Assembly: GCA_947685225.1 (NCBI GenBank)
Contig: CANTUV010000008.1
Coordinates: 43,645,501-43,709,500 of the forward strand
DNA: 64,000 nucleotides
Source: Garcia nutans
Taxonomy: Eukaryota; Streptophyta; Magnoliopsida; Malpighiales; Euphorbiaceae
Reading direction: 5' to 3'
Position numbers and translations under genes: made by a program. The notes beneath the pieces are model-generated. The model was given only the letters and a program-made list of their open reading frames with translations, did no database searches and had not been told where the DNA came from. Of this stretch, positions 55,434 to 64,000 are shown one piece after another (the first letter of the stretch is position 1; every line of letters begins with the position of its first letter).

Positions 55434-57950
55434 TGTAACACCCCTACATCCAATACATGCATAACAGAATCACCACAATGTAGCATACATGCATTGAACA
55501 TAGGGATGCTACGGTTTTCTTAACATTCAAAACACTTTAAACTTGATACAATACCCTTATCATTATACATTATAGAAAAGTAGATCATTTACTTATAAAA
55601 CAAAACATATTAGTTATATATATATACATTTAAATATTACACAGCGGAAGTTATAAAATATGTACATATTTGCATATTAAACATTTCTTTACAAAATATA
55701 AAGAAGTATACATGATTGGCAAGTCTGCTCTGATCTTTAAGCTCCCAAAATGGATTCTTCAAGGTCTACTCTCACTTGGTCTCGAAGAGCTCTCAGGTTC
55801 AACTCTATTACCTGCGCGATTAAACACTATCGCGCTAAGCCAACGGCTTAGTAAGAAAAAATGTGCTAGTGTTATGCTTTAGTGCAATGCAATGCAAATT
55901 CTCAATCCATATTATACATGTAACATCATATATGCAAGGCTAACAATATACCTTTACATTTCATATGCCTCATTAGTTATTCAATTAACCATTCATGAAC
56001 AACATTAAACAAATCATGACTCACATTAAACAAAGACAAGCATTGGGCCCAAGACACACTAATATGCCATTCAATTTTCAGAGTTAATGTTTTGGTTTTG
56101 TTATCACATTTATCAATATCATATACCCAACTAGGCTTCAAGGATTAGGTTCAACCAAGCTTCAAGGGGAGCAAAGCATGCTAAGCATCAACCCAACTTG
56201 GCTTCAAGAACTAACCCAACCTAGCTTCAAGGGTGGTAACATCTCAATTAGGCTTCAAGGATTCAATCCAACCTAACTTCAAGAGATTGTTACACTTATT
56301 AGGCATGCCACCAACAACAAACTCTGAAAATGGAATAACACATTAGCCACACAATTCATTTATTATTCAATTATCATTTCCATTTCCAATTCTCATCAAC
56401 ATTTAGGCAAACATGCCTTCTTTCTTTCAATTGCATCATCATAGCCAATCACAATGGCTTTGCATCATATCATTTCTTATTTGAATCATCATAACATCTT
56501 TGAAATAACATTTCAATATACATTACTCATGAAACACATTACCATTTACATTGCATAACATAATATTGTTCAATCTCAACAATGCAATTAGGGCAAAGAA
56601 CAATTTATATCATTTATAGCTTTATGATCTTCCACATCCATTTGATTAGGGCTTTCCATGCTTTAAGTATATTTAAAGTGTTTATGTTTAGGTTTAGGGA
56701 CCAACCCACCTTTGAAGAACCAAAACAATACAATTAGAACAAAGAAAGAAAACCCCAACCAACACATTTGAGGGACACGGGCAGCACCCTTGAGGGACAC
56801 GGCCAAGCTTGTGGCTGTGTCACTCAAACCAATTGGACAGTAAGCAACACGGGCAAGGGACACGGCCAAGCTTGTGGCCGTGTCTCTCAACCAACAAATC
56901 ACAGTAGCAGACACGGGCATAGGACACGGCCAAGCTAGTGGCCGTGTCTCCCAACACCAAAATCCAGTAGTGAACACGGGCACTAGACACGGCCGTGTCT
57001 CTCTCAAAGCAATCCAACACGCCCAAATTCACTTGGCTTGGCCGTGTCTCTCCTTTATTTTGGCCATGTCACTCAAATACACAACCCTAAAAAAAATGGC
57101 CAACACTCTTCTAAAAGCATTTACACCCTCTTTACACAACAATCATCTCATTCAAATGGATACAATTCATGTTATAAACACATATCTTACATATTCACCC
57201 TAGTAATCACAATAACCATACATTAAGTTCATACCAAACCAAAACCCTAAAAAAAAATACAACATCACTCCTATTTTCTCAAAATCAATCTCCACCTACT
57301 TACCATCTTCAATCCAAAACCATTAATAATTAACTCTTTGGCTTATAGTCAAATTCAACACATTACAACCACATCAAATCATCATATCAACAAATCACAA
57401 TTTCTTTTAGACCCAACTTCAAAATTAACAAAGGAAAAACAAGATATTTCTTACCTTAAATTATAACACTTCTTGAATCAACACTTGATCACTTCAATCT
57501 TCCTACAATTGGAGCTTACTCTTCAAAGTCTTCTCTTTGTCTCTTTGCTTTCCCTTTGTCTACGAGAAATAAGCCAAAATGGAAAAGAAGAAGAAAATAT
57601 ATGGAGGAAAATAAAGTCAACTCCACTTTAAATCTCCACCAAGAGATTTTATCCAAGCAATTACCAAAATGCCCTCAATCAAATAACTAACCTTTTGTCT
57701 CATCTAAGCCCTTATATGTAATTGCACATTCCACATAAAATATCTTCTTGCATTGACTCTATATTTGACCAATTTATATGTTATATATATCATCATATAC
57801 ACAACATATACATTTGTCTCTAAACCCTATTTCTTTCCCCAAAACACACATATACACAAACATTCACTTTCCAATATATACCAACAACAACAATAACAAC
57901 AACATCAACAACATAATCAAAACTTCTAGGGCATATATGAGGATATTACA
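55434..57950 (-). repeat. 3' LTR of young Tekay element
   Basis: TGTAACACCCC to GGATATTACA. Twin hairpin 55814-55851, distal 12-bp inverted repeat 56074-56085 with 56320-56331, GACACGGCC hairpins 56796-56999. Short open frames within are not genes. Confidence 0.95.
56796..56999 (-). repeat. GACACGGCCA hairpin array
   Basis: Units at 56796-56821, 56859-56884 and 56923-56948 have 10-bp arms GACACGGCCA/TGGCCGTGTC (one mismatch in the first) and loops of AGCTTG or AGCTAG. The unit at 56986-56999 is the 14-bp palindrome GACACGGCCGTGTC. Confidence 0.85.
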
Positions 57951-57996
57951 ATTCTCCCCCTCTAAAAAGAAATTTCGTCCTCGAAATTACCTGAAA
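57951..57996 (-). other. Polypurine tract and short 3' UTR
   Basis: On minus, TTTTTAGAGGGGGAGAAT abuts the 3' LTR, a typical PPT. The polyprotein stop lies just upstream. Confidence 0.85.
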
Positions 57997-60900
57997 TCAA
58001 CTCTGAAACAACTGAGGATATTGCTCTCGCATGGTTTGCTCACTTTCCCAAGTTGCTTCCTCTTTCACATGATTCTTCCATAAAATCTTTACAAGTGGCA
58101 CTCTTTTGTTTCTTAACTCTTTCACTTCACGTGTCAAGATAGCAACCGGTTCCTCTTCAAATGTCAAGTCGGGACTCACTTCGATTGATTCAATTGGCAA
58201 CACATGAGATGGATCCGATCTGTACCTCCTCAACATAGAAACATGAAATACATTATGAATACGATCCAACTCAGGTGGCAAAGCAAGTCGATACGCAACT
58301 GGCCCAATTCTTTCCAAAATTTCATATGGTCCAATAAACCGAGGACTCAATTTTCCTTTCCGACCGAACCTCAAAATCTTCTTCCAAGGAGACACTTTCA
58401 GAAATACCTTATCTCCCACATCAAACTCTATATCTCTCCTCTTCAGATCTGCATAAGACTTCTGTCGGTCTGAAGCTGCTTTCAACCTGCCTCGAATCAC
58501 TTTTACTTTCTCTTCAGTTTCTTGAATCAAATCAGGCCCAATTAACTTACCTTCCCCAAGTTCACTCCAACAAAGAGGTGTCCTACACTGTCTGCCATAC
58601 AATGCTTCAAATGGTGCCATACCAATGCTGGATTGGTGACTGTTGTTGTAAGCAAACTCCACAAGAGGTAGAAATCTGTCCCAACTTCCAGAGAAATCAA
58701 TGACACAGCTTCTCAACATGTCCTCAATAATCTGTATCACCCTCTCAGATTGCCCATCCGTCTGTGAATGAAAAGCAGTGCTGAAGTGCAGTCGAGAACC
58801 CAAAGCACTATGCAAACTCTTCCAAAACCTTGAAGTAAACCTGGGATCTCAATCAGACACTAAAGAAGTTGGAACACCATGTAATCTCACAATCTCATGG
58901 ATATACAACTCAGCCAATCTCTCCAAAGAGTAATCCATCCGAATCGGAAGGAAATGAGCTGTCTTGGTCAATCTATCCACAATCACCCAAATAGCATCAT
59001 GTTTCCTTTGTGTCAATGGTAATCCAGACACAAAGTCCATTGTCACTCTTTCCCACTTCCATTCTGGCACTGACAACGGTTGAAGCAACCCGGTTGGAAC
59101 TTGATGCTCTGCTTTAACCTTCTGACAGGTGAGACATTTCGATACAAACTCAGCAATGTCTCTCTTCAACCCCATCCACCAATAATGCTGTCTCAAATCA
59201 AGATACATCTTCGTATTACCCGGATGCATATCAAATATTGATTGATGTGCTTCTTCCAAAATGACCCTTTTCAAATCAGCATCATCGGGTACACACAATC
59301 TGCTCTTGAACCAGAGACTTCCATCACTCTTCACAATAAAATCTCTACCCTTTCCACTCTGACAATCCGAAACAATCTTCTGTATCTTCTTATCGGCCAA
59401 CTGAGCTTCTTTGATCTGATCTAACAAAACTGGTTTCAAATGCAATTGTGCCAACAATGCACCATCATCACAAGATACAAAGTTAACACGCAATGCTCTT
59501 AACTCAACAAGCAACGAGAGCGAGTACACAGTTAAACCAGCTAAAGACTTCCGACTTAAGGCATCAGCCACAACATTTGCTTTACCTGGATGATAGTCAA
59601 TCAAGCAGTCGTAGTCTTTAATCAATTCCAACCATCTCCTCTGACGAACATTGAGTTCTTTCTGAACCCCCAAATACTTCAAACTCTTGTGATCAGTGTA
59701 GATGAAACATTTCTCCCCAAACAGATAGTGGCGCCAAATCTTCAATGCAAACACAATGGCAGCCAATTCCAAATCATGGGTCGGATAGTTAAGCTCATGC
59801 GGTTTCAACTGTCGAGATGCATAAGCTATAACTTTCCCTTCCTGCATCAATACACACCCCAAACCTCTATGTGAAGCATCACTGTAGATCACATATGGTT
59901 TGCCTTCAACAGGTAAAGTAAGAACAGGCGCTTGAGTTAACATTTCTCTCAGCTGTTCAAAGCTCGCCTGACACTGATCTGTCCACAAAAACCTCACTCC
60001 CTTACGAAGCAATCTGGTGAGTGGAGTAGCTATCAAAGAAAACCCTTTCACAAACCGCCGGTAATAGCCTGCCAAACCCAGAAAACTTCTAACCTCTGTC
60101 ACCGACTTGGGTGGACTCCAATTTAAAATGGCTTCAACTTTACTCGGATCAACTCTAATGCCTTCAGCTGAAACAATATGTCCGAGAAAAGCGACTTGAT
60201 CCAACCAGAACTCACACTTCGACAATTTGGCAAATAACTGCTTCTCTCTCAAAATCTGCAACACAATCCGCAGATGCATATCATGTTCCTCTTCATTCCT
60301 TGAATACACTAGAATATCATCAATGAAGACCACTACAAACTGATCCAAATAGGGCCTAAACACCCTGTTCATCAAATCCATAAAAGCTGCAGGTGCATTC
60401 GTCAGACCAAAAGGCATAACTAAAAACTCATAATGCCCATACCTGGTCCGAAAAGTGGTCTTCGGAACATCTTCAGCTCTGACTCTCAGCTGATGGTACC
60501 CAGATCTCAGATCAATTTTAGAAAACACAGCTGCACCCTTCAACTGATCAAAGAGATCATCAATTCTAGGCAAAGGATATTTATTTTTAATAGTCACCTT
60601 GTTCAATTGCCTATAATCGATGAACAATCTCATAGTACCATCTTTCTTCTTCACAAATAACACAGGAGCTCCCCAAGGAGAAACACTGGGGCGAATAAAT
60701 CCTTTGTCCAACAACTCCTGTAATTGCACTTTCAATTCCCTCAATTCTGCTGGTGCCATTCTATAAGGAGTAATAGAGATAGGAGTGGTACCAGGCAACA
60801 ATTCAATACCAAACTCCACCTCTCTCTCAGGAGGCAATCCTGGCAACTCCTCTGGAAACACATCTGGAAAATCTGCAACTGTGGGTATTTCATCAATAGG

Positions 60901-62640
60901 TGAACCTCTCACTCTAGTATCTACCACATGAGCAAGATAGGCTTCGCATCCCTTTCTAATCAACCTCCTGGCTGCAACAGCTGAAACAAATAAGGAGGCT
61001 AGCTGTTCCTGCTCATTAGATACTATCACCTCTCTACCATCAACAGTTCTCAAAGAAACAATTTTCCTTTTACAGTCTACCACAGCTCCATGTCTAGATA
61101 GCCAATCCATACCTAGAATCACATCATATTCCTTAAATGGCATCTCAATCAAATCTCCAAGGAACTCCTCACCCTGCACCCTCACTGCACTATCCCGGTG
61201 CACTTTACTAACAATCACACTATGCCCTAAGGGATTTGTCACCAACACATCAAATCCTAGGGACTCAGCATGCACATCAGACACAGGCAAAACAGATGCA
61301 CTAATATATGAATGCGTGGAACCCGGATCAATCAAAGCAAGTACTGAAGTATCAAATAAAGAAAAAGTACCAGCTATGACTGCCGATGCATCTGGCTGCC
61401 TCTGCATAACATACATCCTCTGGGAAGATCCAACCTCCTCTGGTCTACCCTCCCTGGATGTAGCACCTCCTCTAGAACTGAATCCTGGTCTACCTCCTCG
61501 GCTGGCACCTTTGCCTCTTCTGCCTCCCCTCACACTAGCTCGAGAAGCAGCAGATTCAACTGGCATCTGCTCCTGCCTCTCAGGACAATCTCTCATAAAG
61601 TGATCAGGCGATCCACATCTGAAACAAACCCCTGCTACACCAGTCTTCCAGCAAGGACCACCATGTGGCCTACCACAATGGATACAGACAGGTAAGGTGG
61701 ATCTCTGAATCATAGGGGTCGGAGCACTCGCCACTGAAGCTGCAGGTCTAAATCTCTGCCTCTGGAACTGCACTGACCTACCAGCTGTTCTTTGACTCCT
61801 ACTAACCCGAGGAACAAAGCTTCCTCTACCTCTCTTTGCAGAAGAAGACCCTGCTTCAAACTGGGGCCTCCTAACCCTGATCTCCTCCTCTGAAGCAGCT
61901 GCAATACCCTGAGCTCGCTCCACACTCCGAGCTGCTGCCACTAGCTGGGAGAAATCTTGATATCTAGATCCGGCCACTAAGCACATGATAGAGGGCCTCA
62001 ATCCCTCCTCAAATCTCCGACATCGATCTATCTCATCAATAATAATGCCCCCAGCATACTGACTCAGTCGAATAAACTCAACTTCATACTCAGTAACAGT
62101 CTTGCTGTCTTGCTTCAAGCTCAAGAACTCCATCTTCTTCATGTCCTTATACTCCCTAGGAGTATACTTCAACTCAAATTCTCTCAAAAAATCAGTGTAA
62201 GACAGTGTTGGAGGATCATCCATAGAATGGGGCACCGTCTTCCACCAATCGTAGGCATCCTTCTGCAGCAAAGATCTTGCATAGTCAAATTTTTCCTCTG
62301 AGGTGGCTTGCAACTGAACAAATACCCTCTGTACTCTGTCAAGCCACTGTTCTGCTACAGCTGGATCAACTGTACCAAAGAAATCCTCCGCTCCATATTT
62401 CCTTAGCTTATCATAGTGCCTCACTGGTACTGAAGGCTGAGGGGGTGGTGGCTGTGGTTGCACAGGTGCTTGTCTCATAACTTCCATCATATGTCTAAAC
62501 CAGGCTGGCGGAACCACCTCTCCAGCTGGTCTACCCGACACCGAAGCAGGTGCCTCCTCAACACTATCAACTCTAGCTCCCTCAGCAGGAGCAATACTCT
62601 CGGCACTACCCTCAATCGACTGACGTGAGTGAGAATCCAT
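57997..62640 (-). pseudogene. Tekay gag-pol polyprotein, full length with one in-frame TGA
   Basis: One continuous frame from ATG 62640-62638 (MDSHSRQS; the preceding codon is GTG) to 57997, interrupted only by TGA at 58851-58849 after the VSD residues of integrase. Neighbouring residues suggest an arginine codon CGA mutated to TGA, a CpG transition. Domains by residue: gag 75-245, two zinc knuckles about 320-353, protease with LIDPGSTHSY near 438, RT with FIDD near 774, RNase H (YVIYSDAS), integrase zinc region (HPGNTKMY; CLTCQ) and core (VTMDFVSGLP), and after the stop an integrase C-terminus and a chromodomain-like tail (VKILWKNHVKEEATWE). Chromodomains direct insertion to heterochromatin. 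It is otherwise intact, so read-through or complementation in trans is possible. Confidence 0.93.
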
Positions 62641-62789
62641 CACAACCTATGTCTGCAAACACAGCAGATTACATCTTATTAAAGATCAGAGACTGCCAAT
62701 CCCAAATGTATATGTCATTCAAAACTCACTTTTTAAGTAAAAATATTCTTTTTATTACATTTTACCTAGGTTGAGAATCTCAAACCTAG

Positions 62790-62801
62790 GCTTTGATACC
62801 A
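62790..62801 (-). other. Primer binding site, one mismatch
   Basis: Minus reads TGGTATCAAAGC, one base off the initiator-Met PBS, 7 nt from the LTR. Confidence 0.8.
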
Positions 62802-62808
62802 AAACAAT

Positions 62809-64000
62809 TGTAACACCCCTACATCCAATACATGCATACCAGAATCACCACAATGTAGCATACATGCATTGAACATAGGGATGCTACGGTTTTCTTAACA
62901 TTCAAAACACTTTAAACTTGATACAATACCCTTATCATTATACATTATAGAAAAGTAGATCATTTACTTATAAAACAAAACATATTAGTTATATATATAT
63001 ACATTTAAATATTACACAGCGGAAGTTATAAAATATGTACATATTTGCATATTAAACATTTCTTTACAAAATATAAAGAAGTATACATGATTGGCAAGTC
63101 TGCTCTGATCTTTAAGCTCCCAAAATGGATTCTTCAAGGTCTACTCTCACTTGGTCTCGAAGAGCTCTCAGGTTCAACTCTATTACCTGCGCGATTAAAC
63201 ACTATCGCGCTAAGCCAACGGCTTAGTAAGAAAAAATGTGCTAGTGTTATGCTTTAGTGCAATGCAATGCAAATTCTCAATCCATATTATACATGTAACA
63301 TCATATATGCAAGGCTAACAATATACCTTTACATTTCATATGCCTCATTAGTTATTCAATTAACCATTCATGAACAACATTAAACAAATCATGACTCACA
63401 TTAAACAAAGACAAGCATTGGGCCCAAGACACACTAATATGCCATTCAATTTTCAGAGTTAATGTTTTGGTTTTGTTATCACATTTATCAATATCATATA
63501 CCCAACTAGGCTTCAAGGATTAGGTTCAACCAAGCTTCAAGGGGAGCAAAGCATGCTAAGCATCAACCCAACTTGGCTTCAAGAACCAACCCAATCTAGC
63601 TTCAAGGGTGGTAACATCTCAATTAGGCTTCAAGGATTCAATCCAACCTAACTTCAAGAGATTGTTACACTTATTAGGCATGCCACCAACAACAAACTCT
63701 GAAAATGGAATAACACATTAGCCACACAATTCATTTATTATTCAATTATCATTTCCATTTCCAATTCTCATCAACATTTAGGCAAACATGCCTTCTTTCT
63801 TTCAATTGCATCATCATAGCCAATCACAATGGCTTTGCATCATATCATTTCTTATTTGAATCATCATAACATCTTTGATATAACATTTCAATATACATTA
63901 CTCATGAAACACATTACCATTTACATTGCATAACATAATATTGTTCAATCTCAACAATGCAATTAGGGCAAAGAACAATTTATATCATTTATAGCTTTAT
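62809..64000 (-). repeat. 5' LTR of young Tekay element, partial
   Basis: Matches 55434-56625 almost exactly. Contains the twin hairpin and the 63449-63460 / 63695-63706 inverted repeat. Runs off the right edge before U3. Confidence 0.95.

Larger units (their letters stand above)
55434..64000 (-). mobile_element. Young Tekay-like Ty3/gypsy element, 5' end outside window
   Basis: 3' LTR 55434-57950, gag-pol 57997-62640, PBS, and 1192 bp of 5' LTR from 62809. Only four differences between the two LTRs were found by eye over the shared 1192 bp, so insertion is recent. The left flank is GAGCA; the second TSD copy is beyond the edge. Confidence 0.95.

Noticed and set aside
55172..55501. A 109-residue zinc-knuckle gene with its own start
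   Set aside because: Its first codons come from the inserted LTR at 55434. Only the gag fragment up to 55433 is real.
55434..64000. Assembly duplication of 55434-56625 and 62809-64000
   Set aside because: The copies have distinct flanks, a PPT on one side and a PBS on the other, as true LTRs do, and differ at a few bases.
1..64000. A host gene, tRNA or rRNA gene
   Set aside because: I found no frame, exon pattern or RNA motif outside transposon sequence.

Overview
This window is AT-rich plant nuclear DNA built almost entirely of nested LTR retrotransposons. I see no ordinary host gene, tRNA, rRNA or CRISPR array. The presence of Tekay-type chromoviruses, Sireviruses and Ogre/TAT elements indicates a flowering plant. 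A eudicot with a large, repeat-rich genome is likely, but I cannot name the species.

Layout. (1) 1-4771: the gag end and 5' LTR of a minus-strand Tekay-like Ty3/gypsy element that runs off the left edge. (2) 4772-16664: old repeat sequence. It holds an Ogre/TAT protease remnant, two Tekay-type solo LTRs with perfect 5-bp target-site duplications (TSDs; AAAAG and ATGTA), a 252-bp nested insertion with TSD GTGTC, and two or three badly decayed LTRs. (3) 16670-50363: a decayed plus-strand Sirevirus (TSD ATACT) that acts as a container. Its pol is split by a young, apparently complete minus-strand Sirevirus (20909-31086, TSD TATGC). Its 3' LTR is split by a pol-less Ogre element (36266-49174), which itself carries an inverted solo Ogre LTR (40620-42842, TSD CCACT). 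(4) 50369-55433: a decayed Tekay-like LTR fragment, a truncated Ogre LTR, and a Tekay LTR with an internally deleted body. (5) 55434-64000: a very young Tekay element with near-identical LTRs and a gag-pol frame broken by one in-frame TGA in integrase. It runs off the right edge.

Genes. The inner Sirevirus has gag (613 aa), pol (1023 aa) starting in an ATGA overlap with the gag stop, and a third ORF (465 aa) downstream of pol. The third ORF is also recognisable, decayed, in the outer Sirevirus. Each Tekay element has one gag-protease-RT-RNaseH-integrase frame ending in a chromodomain-like tail. The Ogre element keeps only a broken gag.

Two observations stand out. First, in both Sireviruses the pol-ORF3 spacer carries a copy of the LTR core promoter architecture. 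An AACGGCTA box sits exactly 16 nt before the TATA box in all four Sirevirus LTRs and in the inner spacer. The outer spacer has AACGTCTA 17 nt before TATAAATA. A motif-rich tract like that in the LTR U3 lies upstream. This suggests that ORF3 is transcribed from its own LTR-like promoter. Second, unrelated LTRs in this window repeatedly contain tandem arrays of short hairpins whose stems change in a compensated way from unit to unit, clearest at 15353-15475. The same pattern occurs in Tekay LTRs, Ogre LTRs and the Ogre 3' satellite. It points to selected RNA or DNA secondary structure, or to a shared hairpin-generating mutation process.
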